The notes: a model not told the origin generated them from the letters alone. A stretch of DNA of 64,000 nucleotides from Dromiciops gliroides (GCF_019393635.1 NC_057864.1:478038617-478102616), one strand, 5' to 3'. Counted from the stretch's first letter, positions 45,901 through 51,235 are shown. Numbers and translations: made by a program.

Positions 45901-48726
45901 GAGGAAGCTACTACGGGTCCCAAAGGTTAAGTGACTCGTCTAGGGTCACCTAGCTAGGAAGAGTTAGGTCCACACTGTCCACTCAGGTTTCCTGATTGCA
46001 GGTTCTTAATGAGTCGAGTGCATGCCCCTGAGTGGCTACTCCACAACACTCTCTCCTACCACACCCGCACACCTGGGACTCCAGACCCCCACCTCACCCC
46101 CCCCGCCTTGGCCCGAGGTCTCCAGGGGCTGCTTCCTCTCACCCTGCTCTTCTTGTTCCAGAGAACAGGCTAGGAAGCTGAGAAGGACTGAATAGAGAGC
46201 AATCTGATCCCTCCCTTGTTTGACAACACCCAGCATTCCCTGCTGTGACAAGATGCTCCTCTTGCCTTCACAGGTGGCCTCAGTCTGATCAAGCCCCGAG
46301 CATCCTTGCTGGGCTTGCTCCCAGAGCGCCTGCCTGCCTCCCCCTCCCGCCTCCTCTCCATCACGTCTTTCTTTCCAGTCTCAGTCCATGACTGCTCTCC
46401 TTGCCTCAGCCCGCCCCATGCCAATCACTCCCCCTCCCTTCTCCCATGTCGTTACGTACCCACTTCTTAGAAGCATACCTCATTATCTGGATTCTTGTCT
46501 CCCTGCCCGACTGTGGGATCCCTGTAGGCCAGCCCCTGTCCCCACAGAATGTTCAGAAAAGACCTGCGTGAACTCATGGGCTGGATGGTGATTCCTCAAA
46601 CGTTTTGGTGAGTTTTAAAAAATGTGTGTTGCTGTTCCCTCCCCACAGCATGGGCCTGCCTGACAATGGCTGGCTGTGGTTTGCTGTCCCTGCGACTCGG
46701 CCTTTCCTGCATAGAGAGGGTTGTCTGGGAAAGGGGTCAGAAGGGAGCTGGGCTGGGGCAGAGGAAGCCACAAGGGATTTGTTCATTCGTTCCTTCAGCC
46801 ACTCCATTCATTCATTCATTCATTCATTCATTCATTCATTCATTCATTCATTCATTCATTCATTTCACCCTTACTATCTTCCTTCCCAACTTCTTTTCTT
46901 CCCTCCCTCCCTCCTTCCCTTCTTTCCTTTCTTCCTCCCTCCCTCCCTTCTTCCCTTCCTTCTTTCCTTTCTCCCTCCTTCCTCCCTCCCTTCTTTCTTT
47001 CCTTCCACCATTCAGTCAATGAGAGAGGCAGAATAGGGTAGATCAAAAGACACTAGATTGGGAGTGGGGGCCAAAGCCCCACTCCGTCATTATCACTGTG
47101 TGGCACTGGACAGGTCACTCTCCTCTCAAGGCTCCCTTCCATCTCTACACATTTTGCTTCTCTTCACCAAGCACCTCCTATGTGCACAGACCTGTTCTGG
47201 GTGCCTGCTGGATATCGAACCTCTCCAAGAACTCCTCCTTGCTTCATCCCACTCCATGAACACAGGATGGTCCCAGATGCAGCATGAGAAGGGACCTCAT
47301 ACGTCATCCAGTGGCCATTCCCAAGCATGAAGACAATTCTCTATTTCCCATAGAGTGGGGGAGGGGACGGGCCTTGTATCCAAAGAAGGCCAAGACTGTG
47401 CAGACCTTGTTCCCTGTCACCAGCCCCTCCTGGCCCACCTGGGACCCTTCTGCCTCCCTTCCCCTTTCAGCCCGTCACCCGGTCGGACGCCAATGGACCA
47501 AAGGGACCTTCTTGTCCAACCCCTTCACTTTGTACTTTAGAAAAATGGCGCCCAGGGCATCTACTTGCCTAGGGTCATGGCAGTGGCAGAGCTAAGATTC
47601 AAACCCAGGTCCTCTGACTCAAAGACCCCAGTGGACATCTGGTCCAAGCCTGTTGTTTATATGTTAATACAAATGAAGTCCCAAGAGACGAAGTCTCCGT
47701 CCAAGGCCACAGGCGACTGGGGCCAATTTGAACGTTGGCCCTTGAAGTCTAAAGGGGAAGGCCTGGCCGACCTGAGCAGGGATTGGAACTCGGTTCTTCC
47801 AGACCATTTCCACTCTCTGAGTCCTCTTCCCCAGTCTGCTCTTCCCCAGGCTGTTCCCTCCCACGCTTCCCCCAGCCACTGCTCACCTTGGGGGGGACGT
47901 AGAATTCTAACAAGAACCTCTCGCCCTCCACTTTCACGGCCTTCCGGAGCATCAGCCGGCACTTCTGCCACTGGGAGCCACCCACGCAGCCGGAGTCATC
48001 GGCCACCATGTAGCGCAGGGTCCCCTCTCGTTGGATGTCTGCCAGCTCCACCTTGGAGGCCGGGCCCCGGGACAGCCTCAGCCGGTGGGCCCACTTCTCC
48101 CGGGGCTCCGCCGGAGGCTCTCCCCCTCGAAGCCCCGACGGTTGGCCCGCCTCGGGCTCAGGGGATGCCCTCCGGTGCCACATCTCCTTCACACCATCCA
48201 CCACACACAGGCTCATGTTGCGCAGCGAAAAGCCCTTTTTGAATCGCGGTTTGGCCGCGGCTCGGAAAGACACGTCCTCTGAGCTCCGGGAGTGGCCGTA
48301 GGAGGAGACCTTGTGGGCCTGAGCCTGCTGGGCCTGGCTCAGCGATCGGGCCGGGGGTGCCCCAGCCACAGGGCCCATGCTGTCAAGGGACTCGGTGGAG
48401 GTCTCCTCTCTGCAGGGCAGTGGCCCCCGCGCATTGGGCATGTGGCAGGGCTGGAGCCCCACGAAGGGGACAATGTTGTATTTGGTGGGCGAGTCAGAGA
48501 CGAAGACCCGGCTCACCTCGACGCTGAAGACGTCCAGGAAGTTGGCCGCGAAGTGGTGAGAGAAGGAGGCCTCGGCTCCCGGTGTGTCGTACTGCGGGTT
48601 CTCCCGAAGGAACCGACAGAACTTCTGGGCAAAGTCCACCGCAGCTGCCTGGGCGTGCAGCTCACAGAACTCCCGCCAGTCAGGGACCTGGGAGGAGGTG
48701 TCCTGACAAGGGGCATCGCCATTCAT
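15502..48726 (-). CDS. SH2B2: SH2B2 (APS) adaptor protein gene, eight coding exons
   Basis: SH2B2 is a cytoplasmic adaptor that dimerises, binds activated insulin receptor, JAK2 and Kit through its SH2 domain, and recruits Cbl (family knowledge). Coding segments on the minus strand are 48726-47887, 41393-41292, 30517-30426, 25727-25633, 25542-25372, 24199-24003, 18560-18389 and 15836-15502. They sum to 2,004 nt, 667 residues plus stop, slightly longer than the human protein of about 630. All splice phases agree and no frameshift or internal stop appears. Domains: Phe zipper about 17-67, PH about 220-340, SH2 about 451-549, Cbl-binding motif 658-667. The C-terminal tyrosine motif and gaps relative to SH2B1 and SH2B3 point to SH2B2. 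The gene looks intact. Introns are filled with SINE, MIR and LINE2 sequence. Confidence 0.95.
16257..16415 (+). repeat. Marsupial CORE-SINE with target repeat
   Basis: gggggcagttaggtggtgca to a 29-A tail, flanked by agatgtgcctgga / agatgtgcctaga. It lies in SH2B2 intron 7, antisense to the gene. Confidence 0.92.
16440..16720 (+). repeat. MIR-type SINE followed by a LINE2-like end
   Basis: acctctctatgcctcagttt and ctcatttgtaaaatggcctc, then agctcccacaagggcagggt with a diverged terminus. Confidence 0.6.
16770..16975 (-). repeat. MIR-type SINE
   Basis: ccagatgaggaaaggctggt, aatgacttacccaaggccac, ggaagccagaggtcttccaa. Confidence 0.7.
17635..18075 (+). repeat. L3/CR1-type LINE fragment
   Basis: The words aaagatctgggggtctta, gtggaccctaagctcat, ttcagttctgggctctacat, cctagagaggagtgacaaag and tctacaagtatctgaagtc run in the order of CR1/L3 3' coding ends. 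Frames are broken. It lies in SH2B2 intron 7. Confidence 0.65.
18389..18560 (-). CDS. SH2B2: SH2B2 exon 7 (residues 500-557, C-terminal half of SH2)
   Basis: A 172-nt exon beginning [20 protein letters not shown] and running through [20 protein letters not shown] to [11 protein letters not shown], the beta-D to C-terminal part of the SH2 domain. The acceptor is ctctcacag and the donor CTG|GTAAGA, phase 1 out. In APS the SH2 domain forms a dimer that binds the twice-phosphorylated insulin receptor activation loop (family knowledge). A pyrimidine microsatellite about 330 nt long on the coding strand lies about 42 nt before this acceptor. Confidence 0.96.
18602..18932 (+). repeat. (GGAA/GGGA)n microsatellite beside SH2B2 exon 7
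   Basis: About 330 bp of uninterrupted purine, with a pure GGAA core at about 18731-18826 (roughly 24 units). On the gene strand it is pyrimidine, beginning about 42 nt before the exon 7 acceptor. Confidence 0.97.
18933..19125 (+). repeat. MIR-type SINE
   Basis: ttctgggttcaaatcctgat, tgcctcatctgtaaaatggg, ttagactagatggcctctga in order. Confidence 0.7.
19425..19560 (+). repeat. MIR-type 3' fragment
   Basis: gtctcagtttccctccctgt, aaatgagggggttggaccag, ctccttgtctgtgatccttt. Confidence 0.6.
20090..20330. promoter_or_regulatory. Non-repetitive block in intron 6, possible regulatory element
   Basis: No interspersed repeat visible. Motif-like words are grouped: cattaatcg (homeobox-like), ggttatcaga (GATA-like) and agatatgcaaac (POU-like). 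Function is inference. Confidence 0.2.
20770..20970 (-). repeat. MIR-type SINE
   Basis: gggaccacagggagccatct, acagatgaagaaactgaggt, agtgacttgctcagcattac. Confidence 0.7.
21110..21240 (-). repeat. MIR-type fragment
   Basis: attgcacctactatgtgcca, gtaagtactttatgccatag, cccacaataatcaagttaat. Confidence 0.6.
21478..21692 (+). repeat. Mosaic trinucleotide repeat (AAC/AGC/ACC/AAT)
   Basis: About 215 bp built from three-base units sharing frame: aacaacaaca, cagcagcagcagcagcag, accaccaccaccacc, aataataacaac. The frame encodes Asn/Ser- or Thr/Ala-rich strings but is intronic and antisense to SH2B2. Confidence 0.9.
21693..21898 (-). repeat. MIR-type SINE, near full length
   Basis: tttacgtaacacttcaaagg, acagatgaggaaactgaggc, aaatgacttgcccaggtggc, ggatttgaacgcaggtc. 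It abuts the trinucleotide tract, which may have grown from its end. Confidence 0.8.
22150..22395 (+). repeat. RTE-tailed marsupial SINE (MAR1-like)
   Basis: Head acctgagttcaaatttgacc, core cagtttgcttatctctaaaa, tail gccaagaaaaccccaaatgg. Confidence 0.75.
22560..22765 (-). repeat. MIR-type SINE
   Basis: aactatgccaaccactctac, cattctcacaaccttagaag, ggttaagtgacttgcccagg. Confidence 0.75.
22900..22990 (-). repeat. SINE head remnant
   Basis: ctgactccaggccctgaact followed by ctatccactgtatcatctag. Confidence 0.5.
23465..23757 (-). repeat. Two adjacent MIR-type fragments
   Basis: Two 'agagctgg..gg.cctta.aa' starts at about 23476 and 23570, the second ending cactgcaccacctggctgcc. Confidence 0.65.
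24003..24199 (-). CDS. SH2B2: SH2B2 exon 6 (residues 434-499, N-terminal half of SH2)
   Basis: A 197-nt exon encoding the acidic lead [16 protein letters not shown], then the SH2 start WFHGTLSR (Trp 451) and the phosphotyrosine pocket GLFVIRQSE with the essential Arg at 479. It ends at NFQGKAK, and the next residues HLRLSLN are in exon 7. The boundary is AAG|GCAAGT, so the donor is GC; no GT lies at the position required for an in-frame join. GCAAGT after AAG is the strong consensus for GC-AG introns. Reading through would add unrelated residues (ASVYG...) and break the SH2 fold. Confidence 0.95.
24850..24935 (+). repeat. SINE core fragment
   Basis: Only gtgaccctgggcaagtcacc and its flank survive. 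Confidence 0.45.
24930..25130. repeat. Ancient interspersed repeat, related copy
   Basis: ggggatccatgaacttatgt, gagcctctaattgaaaccga, gcatttccttcagttacttt; same order as 11730-12106. Confidence 0.55.
25372..25542 (-). CDS. SH2B2: SH2B2 exon 5 (residues 377-434, inter-domain linker)
   Basis: A 171-nt exon coding [15 protein letters not shown], then [14 protein letters not shown] and [14 protein letters not shown]. The last two blocks match conserved human linker blocks, including the [13 protein letters not shown] motif. The acceptor is cctgagcag and the donor CAG|GTACCC, entering and leaving with split codons that join correctly to exons 4 and 6. The linker joins the PH and SH2 domains, and no folded domain is evident. 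Confidence 0.93.
25633..25727 (-). CDS. SH2B2: SH2B2 exon 4 (residues 345-377, inter-domain linker)
   Basis: A 95-nt exon completing the split Gly codon, then [15 protein letters not shown] and the Cys-rich stretch [11 protein letters not shown]. It aligns with the human linker between PH and SH2, including the spaced cysteines. The acceptor is cccttgcag and the donor ATG|GTAGGT, phase 1 out. It is separated from exon 5 by only 90 bp, the shortest intron of the gene. Confidence 0.93.
25937..26358 (-). repeat. RTE-tailed marsupial SINE, split by a younger SINE
   Basis: cgttgttgttgagctgcttt, tttggggttttcttggcaaa and aagtgacttgcccagggtca through gccacccagctgcccc. Positions 26048-26219 are an insertion. 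Confidence 0.85.
26048..26219 (-). repeat. Marsupial CORE-SINE nested in another SINE
   Basis: Full-length reverse copy flanked by perfect 15-bp ctcctgctcattttt at 26033-26047 and 26220-26234. Confidence 0.95.
26370..26590 (-). repeat. Two tandem MIR-type fragments
   Basis: Two copies of the 'gaggagactgaggcccaga' / 'aggaaactgaggcccagga' core about 105 bp apart. Confidence 0.7.
26633..26695 (+). repeat. (GT)n then alternating purine-pyrimidine run
   Basis: About 14 GT units pass into gcacgtgcacgcacgtgctc, a potential Z-DNA-type stretch. Confidence 0.9.
27465..27625 (+). repeat. Marsupial CORE-SINE with 15-bp TSD
   Basis: Perfect agaaaacccttgtgt at 27450-27464 and 27626-27640. Confidence 0.95.
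27836..27880 (+). mobile_element. Possible mariner-type terminal fragment
   Basis: ggtgtcccaaaagtcttagt followed by gcgttttaaagac resembles a Tc1/mariner inverted-repeat end. No matching opposite end was found. Confidence 0.25.
27912..28066 (+). repeat. Marsupial CORE-SINE, array copy A
   Basis: ggggacagctaggtggtgca to a C-run and aaaacaaaac; followed by the 13-mer gacttaacagctt at 28067-28079. Confidence 0.93.
28081..28237 (+). repeat. Marsupial CORE-SINE, array copy B
   Basis: Between 13-mers at 28067-28079 and 28238-28250, both gacttaacagctt. Tail of two A-runs. Confidence 0.95.
28251..28406 (+). repeat. Marsupial CORE-SINE, array copy C
   Basis: Between 13-mers at 28238-28250 and 28407-28419. 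Its tail ends ttaaccccaaatgcctcact, a different subtype from copies A and B. Confidence 0.95.
29050..29260 (+). repeat. MIR-type SINE
   Basis: acaggttcgagttctacctc, cttagtttccccatctgtaa, aagtgagaacattactggaa. Confidence 0.7.
29342..29492 (+). repeat. Marsupial CORE-SINE
   Basis: Imperfect target repeat aaaagtacaatct (29328-29340) / aaaagtgcaatct (29493-29505). Confidence 0.93.
29625..29760 (-). repeat. MIR-type fragment
   Basis: gctggaagagatctttgagg, aggtccagagaagtgacttg. Confidence 0.65.
30426..30517 (-). CDS. SH2B2: SH2B2 exon 3 (residues 315-345, end of PH domain)
   Basis: A 92-nt exon starting [20 protein letters not shown] and ending DCTDP plus two bases of a Gly codon (phase 2). It holds the C-terminal alpha helix of the PH domain with the invariant Trp at residue 334. 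The acceptor is gggctcag and the donor AGG|GTAAGC. A full-length MIR-type SINE lies about 35 bp upstream of the acceptor in the intron. Confidence 0.96.
30553..30808 (-). repeat. MIR-type SINE, full length
   Basis: taacgtttataaagtgctta, ctcacaacagccctgggagg, gatgaggaaactgaggcaca, gggtcacacagctagtgtca, ending ctaaccactggaccacc. It lies 36 bp from SH2B2 exon 3. Confidence 0.88.
31083..31232 (-). repeat. Marsupial CORE-SINE with (TTTA)n tail and deleted head
   Basis: The tail is tttatttatttatttatttt, and the A-box region is missing between gtgctc and tgctagctgcccc. Confidence 0.88.
31890..32130. promoter_or_regulatory. GC-rich non-repetitive block in intron 2
   Basis: A (GGA)n run passes into GCGGTAGCGGCGACGGTGGC and a taccgtggcaac word that resembles half of an RFX X-box. 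Possible regulatory element, by inference. Confidence 0.2.
32190..32360. promoter_or_regulatory. Non-repetitive block with POU octamer
   Basis: A perfect ATTTGCAT at 32279-32286, near gaacgtgaac-like and ctggttaaag words; no repeat visible. Function is inference. Confidence 0.25.
32615..32900 (+). repeat. Interspersed repeat of unnamed family
   Basis: ggtatttattaagtgcctac, aaggagctcacattctgatc, ataagataaatacaggatg. Related starts occur at 40793 and 51115. An 18-bp cacctactatgtgc unit is repeated inside. Confidence 0.55.
33075..33195 (+). repeat. Ancient repeat, copy 1 of 2
   Basis: ttaaatatttcccaattcca, ttttaatctgggttcaggca; matched by 59430-59520. Confidence 0.5.
33195..33375 (+). repeat. 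MIR-type SINE
   Basis: gctgggttcaaattctgtct, gtgtgaccctgggcaagtca, attccttccagctctgaatc. Confidence 0.8.
33450..33635 (-). repeat. MIR-type SINE
   Basis: aacagatgaggaaattgagg, taagtgactcacccatcgtc, gatttgaactctggtcttcc. Confidence 0.75.
33779..33922 (-). repeat. Marsupial CORE-SINE
   Basis: T-run after (ATT)n, gcggggcaatgggggttaag to cacctagctgcccc; ggattattatt occurs on both sides. Confidence 0.92.
33985..34600. repeat. LINE-derived non-coding region (L1 3' UTR-like)
   Basis: aaaagagctgctgaggggta, gggtccttttcctctgatg, attttccagaatggctggac are words I recognise from an abundant marsupial repeat, probably L1 3' UTR. Assignment not verified. Confidence 0.4.
35410..35650 (+). repeat. CORE-SINE of the MIR/Ther type
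   Basis: ggatcaactagatggtacag, acctgagttcaaatctagct, tcagtttccttatctgaaaa, gtaaagcacttagctttaac. Confidence 0.75.
35658..35805 (+). repeat. (CATCGC)n/(CATCAT)n and (GTC)(GCC)(ACC)n tracts
   Basis: Two short trinucleotide mosaics (35660-35695 and 35770-35802) flank a MIR-like end, gcacattgcaggcactacat. Confidence 0.85.
35810..36890. other. Unique intron 2 sequence
   Basis: No clear repeat, exon or RNA gene. Short frames on both strands have no family features. Confidence 0.45.
36890..37050 (-). repeat. MIR-type SINE
   Basis: tagggaccttagagtcatct, gtggggaaactgaggcctgg, aaaatggcagagtctgggat. Confidence 0.7.
37225..37345 (+). repeat. LINE2-like 3' end
   Basis: gcctagtgctcagtacagtg, gctaggcacagagtagctac, ttaataaatgctct. 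Confidence 0.6.
37735..37800. repeat. A/T-rich inverted low-complexity tract
   Basis: Runs of taaaatttaaaatttt, aattaaaaaa and tttgtttaaaaaaatttt can fold on themselves. Confidence 0.7.
37970..38140 (-). repeat. MIR-type SINE
   Basis: gagttggaagagacctcaca, agattaagtgacttgcccaa, gggatttgaacccagatctt. Confidence 0.75.
38378..38602 (-). repeat. RTE-tailed marsupial SINE (MAR1-like)
   Basis: gttgttgttgagttgtttct, gttttcttggcaaagatgct, cactgcaccacctagctgcc. Confidence 0.8.
38625..38730 (-). repeat. MIR-type fragment
   Basis: gatgaatcaactgaggctca, tctggaacttgaaccctagt. Confidence 0.65.
38735..39595 (+). repeat. LINE2-like region split by a SINE pair
   Basis: tcctagctggcctccctgcc, gaccacgttgctcccctgtt and ccaattgcctttaagataaa, resuming after 39370 with ggtcctttggtatttccagg. 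Confidence 0.65.
39031..39356 (+). repeat. SINE pair (dimer) inside one target duplication
   Basis: Two direct CORE-SINE copies (39031-39176 and 39196-39356) separated by about 20 bp (ttatataccacaaatttagg). The pair is flanked by gataaaacacgagg (39017-39030) and gataaaacaagagg (39357-39370). No target repeat brackets either copy alone. Confidence 0.88.
39920..40028 (+). repeat. LINE2-like 3' end
   Basis: gtataagctctcggagggca, gtgactggaacacagtaaat, tctattgattgcttg. Confidence 0.65.
40115..40268 (+). repeat. Pyrimidine-rich TTCC/CCCT tract
   Basis: About 150 bp of degenerate tccttcctccct-type units. Confidence 0.85.
40365..40560 (+). repeat. MIR-type SINE
   Basis: acctgaattcaaattctgcc, gcctcagtttcttcctctgt, cccttctagctctagagctc. 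Confidence 0.75.
40581..40773 (+). repeat. Marsupial CORE-SINE with 13-bp TSD
   Basis: Perfect agaacttcctgtc at 40568-40580 and 40774-40786; the A-rich tail has mutated to aacc and agaagaag units. Confidence 0.95.
40793..40905 (+). repeat. Interspersed repeat related to 32615-32900
   Basis: aaacatttattaaccactta, ctgtccctgcccttaagaat. Confidence 0.5.
41292..41393 (-). CDS. SH2B2: SH2B2 exon 2 (residues 281-314, PH domain)
   Basis: A 102-nt exon of exactly 34 codons, phase 0 at both ends. It begins [20 protein letters not shown] and ends NTFVLK. The acceptor is tgctttttcag and the donor AAG|GTGAGG. It encodes middle beta strands of the PH domain, a membrane phosphoinositide-binding fold, and is nearly identical to the human SH2B2 segment as I know it. 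Intron 1 before it is about 6.5 kb and intron 2 after it about 10.8 kb, the longest introns between coding exons. Confidence 0.96.
41820..42300. other. Unique intron 1 sequence
   Basis: No repeat seen. An AT-rich cluster, cttttaattaaacgg and gttaaagttaatg, at 41839-41890 could be a regulatory block. Confidence 0.3.
42550..42690. repeat. Ancient interspersed repeat, related copy
   Basis: ttcaggggatctgtaacctg, tttcttcaattatgactgta, ggcaacaaatggg; order as at 11730. Confidence 0.5.
42868..42914 (+). repeat. (AG)n microsatellite
   Basis: About 23 AG units. Confidence 0.98.
43400..43472 (+). repeat. MIR-type 3' end
   Basis: gtaaaaagtgcttagcatca, cagtacatagtaggtgctat. Confidence 0.55.
43900..44290 (+). 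repeat. LINE2-like fragment
   Basis: gacgagccttccctgactgc, atctactaggcactttactc, cttccctgaccagagtggtg. Confidence 0.45.
44330..44525 (-). repeat. MIR-type SINE
   Basis: ggagctcaaaggtcatccag, gacagctgagaagctgaggg, caacttgcccatggtcactc. Confidence 0.75.
44593..44743 (+). repeat. Marsupial CORE-SINE
   Basis: Full-length; aaaatttca at 44584-44592 recurs directly after the A-rich tail. Confidence 0.93.
44795..44885 (+). repeat. LINE2-like 3' end
   Basis: gagcttcttagaggcaggga, gcacacagtaggtgctcagt. Confidence 0.6.
45239..45380 (+). repeat. Marsupial CORE-SINE
   Basis: ggggcagctaggtggtgaca to cccctccaaaa; aaaagtcac repeats at 45225-45233 and 45381-45389. Confidence 0.92.
45835..46005 (-). repeat. 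MIR-type fragment
   Basis: caacaccactgtgaggtaag, aagtgactcgtctagggtca. Confidence 0.55.
46803..46865 (+). repeat. (CATT)n microsatellite
   Basis: About 15 attc units. Confidence 0.98.
46880..47008 (+). repeat. Pyrimidine-rich (TTCC/CCCT)n tract
   Basis: About 130 bp almost all C and T, 20 bp from the CATT tract. Confidence 0.93.
47280..47665 (-). repeat. MIR-like fragments beside SH2B2 exon 1
   Basis: gggacctcatacgtcatcca at 47293 and ttgcctagggtcatggcagt with gattcaaacccaggtcctct at 47565-47615 resemble the two ends of a degraded reverse MIR. Confidence 0.5.
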
Positions 48727-48756
48727 GGCTCACATCCCGTTCCAGCTTCTGCACAG
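47887..48756 (-). CDS. SH2B2: SH2B2 exon 1 (coding 48726-47887, residues 1-280) with 30 nt of 5' UTR
   Basis: The exon follows an acceptor (pyrimidine run then ttacag) and starts with 30 nt of 5' UTR. The ATG at 48726 has G at -3 and opens MNGD, like the MNG start of human SH2B2. Residues 17-67 form the dimerisation domain, with Phe at 20, 32, 36, 39, 55, 59, 63 and 67. Residues about 77-130 are a linker richer and longer than I recall for human. The conserved basic block [17 protein letters not shown] follows, then the PH domain begins near [11 protein letters not shown] (about 225). The exon ends at FYVPPK with donor AAG|GTGAGC, phase 0. The GC content is high. Plus-strand reading frames over it are antisense shadows. 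Confidence 0.96.
48730..48735 (-). promoter_or_regulatory. Start-stop upstream ORF (ATGTGA) in SH2B2 5' UTR
   Basis: An ATG immediately followed by TGA sits 9 nt before the SH2B2 start codon, in the same frame and in the same exon. It has G at -3 and T at +4, a moderate context. Start-stop elements can stall initiating ribosomes and lower translation of the main frame; an effect here is inference. Confidence 0.5.
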
Positions 48757-48784
48757 CTGTAAGGGGGAGAAGGAGGTGAGTTAG

Positions 48785-48840
48785 GGTGCCGGGCATGCAG
48801 TAGGTGCTACATAAATGCTTGTTCCCTTCCCTCCTCACCT
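48785..48840 (+). repeat. LINE2/MIR-type 3' end
   Basis: gggcatgcagtaggtgctac followed by ataaatgcttgttccc. Confidence 0.6.
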
Positions 48841-49004
48841 TAGGGGGTAAGGAAGAGGACCAGGGCAGGGAGAGAACATTCAGGGAAGAGGAAGGCCAGA
48901 AAATGGCACGTCTGGCTACCCAGGCCAATCCCTCTGGACATGTCTGGACCCTGGGCCTTCCTTTCTAAGGCCCTTACGTTTCTGGACACCTGCCCCTCTG
49001 GCGC

Positions 49005-49355
49005 ATCACAGCCTCATTGAACTGGAGCTGAAAGGGTTCTTATAGGTCATCGGGTCTAGCCCCGTCATTTTTCAGATGAGGAAACTGAAGCCTGGGCAAG
49101 TAACTTGCCCAAGGTCACATGGGCAGTAAGTGGCAGATTCGAACTCAGGTCCTCTGTCTCAAACATTCAGAGCTGGAAGGGAAATTAGAAGACATTTGGC
49201 CCAACCCATAGTTTACAGATGAGGAGAGGCCAGGAGAGACAAAGTGTCTGGATGGTCCTCAGACTGATAGTAAGTGACCAAGGCAGGATTTGAACTCTGG
49301 TCCTTGGGCTGGAAATTTTCTGACTCTCCTAGGCTGAGTCCAAATTCAGTATTCT
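49005..49355 (-). repeat. Two MIR-type SINEs in tandem
   Basis: Two cores: gaggaaactgaagcctgggc (about 49077) and gatgaggagaggccaggaga (about 49217), each with a gaactc..gtcct end. Confidence 0.75.
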
Positions 49356-49369
49356 TTCCTTTGCCATCT

Positions 49370-50640
49370 GGGACCCTGCTGCCTCCTCCCTTGGTCCTTT
49401 TAACCCCTGGCACATCCTGGCACACTGGACCACGTGGCACTGTCTTCTCTTCCTGGGCACGACCTATGCCCTGGCACTTCTGGAAATTTAGCTTCTACCT
49501 CTTCCCCTCCCCCCCAAGAATCCTGCCTCTGGTTATCAAGGAACTGAAGAGGTTAAGGTGGCTAGAGTTGGGCTCTGCCCACGCCATCCCACCCACCCTT
49601 CCTCCAAGCCCTGGGACTTCAGAGGGGTTCTCCATTCTCTTCCCCGTACTACAGAGACCTCCTCCCTATGGCCTGCCTTCCCAGCCCCTCCCCAGACGCA
49701 TGCCTCCAAGAACAAATCAGCTTTAACCAGCCACTCATATATTATTAGCACCCGCTCAGACTGAGCTGGCAAGGTTGCTAAGTGCCTCTCGGCAGCAGGG
49801 AACTGGTGCCCAGAGACTTTCCTTTTCATTACATGAAGCCTCCCCTTCCTCGCCCTCTTCCCCTGGCAGAGAAGGCAAGGGGTGGGGGAGTTCTCATAGG
49901 CAGAGCAGAGCAGCTGGGCACTACAGGGCCCAGTCATCTCCCTGAGGTGGCCGGAGAGGCACGCAGCAGTGCCCAGCCGACCACCACATTGTGGGAGAGA
50001 GGAGAGAGCCTCCATCTACCCAGTGTTTGGAGGTAGGAACAGTTCAGACATTTATCATCCTCAGCCACAAAATTTTCTCTGTGGGCGACTGGGTGGTGCT
50101 GGTCCCTGGTACTAGAGAGAAAGAGAAGTCATTCTCTGAAGGGGAGATGCTGTGCCCAAACACTCCAGAATGTCTGTATTTGACAGGCTGCCCGAGGCCC
50201 GGGACAGAGCAAAGGCAAGGGGCGACACTTGCCGGCTTTAACCCTCCAGAGTTCTGGGGGTGGGGGAGAGAAGCAGAGCACCAGCTTCCTGGCCAGGGCC
50301 AGGGGCATCCTGGGCCACCAAGGGACACTGGGTGGGGGACAAGGTCTCCATGATCCCCACATCCACCGTGGCAGATCATTCCCACCTCCAACCTTGACTC
50401 CTTGGGAAGAGGGCCAGCCCTCCCCTGAGAGCAGAGAGGTCTGAGGGGGCGATGGGAAAGCTGTCCCCGGGTGAGCCCCTTTCCCTTCTAACGGGGAAGA
50501 TTCCATACACAGGAAGGGGAGGGGGTGACAGGCTGAGATGTGAAGGAAGCAGGGTCGGGGCCTGGCTGGATGCACTGAGGTCTCTGAGTCTGTCCTCACT
50601 GTGTCCAGGTCGAGCCTGGAGGGGCCTTTGCCTACTGCCC
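49370..50640. other. Upstream unique sequence
   Basis: GC-rich non-coding sequence with no clear repeat. Several long antiparallel short frames reflect base composition only. Confidence 0.4.
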
Positions 50641-50643
50641 TTT

Positions 50644-50680
50644 TGTGTGTGCGTGTGAGTGTGTGTGTGTGTGTGTGGGG
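50644..50680 (+). repeat. (GT)n microsatellite
   Basis: tgtgtgtgcgtgtgagtgtg then a G-run. Confidence 0.95.
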
Positions 50681-50765
50681 GGGCAGTTACATGAACCTGA
50701 GTCCCCTGGATCTGAGCTCCGTAGCTTAGGAGTCTGTTCTTCTTCCCTCTAGCCAGGGAATTGAA

Positions 50766-51022
50766 GGAGAGCTAGGTGGCAAAGTGGAAAGAACACTGGG
50801 CTTGGAATCAGAAAGACTCGTGTTCCTGAGTTCAAGCGGTGTGACCCTGGGCAAGTCACTTGAACCTGCTTGCCTCAGTTTCCTCATCTGTCAAATGAGC
50901 TGGTGGAGAAGGAAATGGCAAAGCGCTCCAGCATCTCTGCCAGAACCCTGCCCCCCCTCAAAAAAGGGATCATGAAAAGCTGGACAGGACTCCAACAACA
51001 ACAACAACAACAACAACAACAG
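50766..51022 (+). repeat. RTE-tailed marsupial SINE with (CAA)n tail
   Basis: gagctaggtggcaaagtgga, ctcagtttcctcatctgtca, aaggaaatggcaaagcgctc, then nine to ten CAA units at 50993-51020. Confidence 0.85.
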
Positions 51023-51114
51023 AGTGACTATAGATCTGGCCACAGTTCTCAAAGTTACTCAGAAAAGAGAAGATAGTGGTGGGCAGAGGAATGGCAGTAG
51101 TGGAGACCCTGATC

Positions 51115-51235
51115 GATCAGTCAACAAGTACGTGGTTAAGTGCCTCCTCCGTGCTAGGCCCTGATGGTGCAAAGGCGAGAAAAGGAGCCTGTTCTTAAGG
51201 ACCTGAGAATCCCCTCCTGCCGTGTGGGGCAGCTT
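51115..51235 (+). repeat. Interspersed repeat related to 32615-32900
   Basis: atcagtcaacaagtacgtgg, ttaagtgcctcctccgtgct. Confidence 0.5.

Noticed and set aside
46605..47046. Ser/Phe/His/Leu/Pro frames around 46.8 kb
   Set aside because: Produced by the CATT and TTCC tracts.
48292..48762. 156-codon plus-strand frame opposite exon 1
   Set aside because: Antisense shadow of a GC-rich coding exon; no independent evidence.
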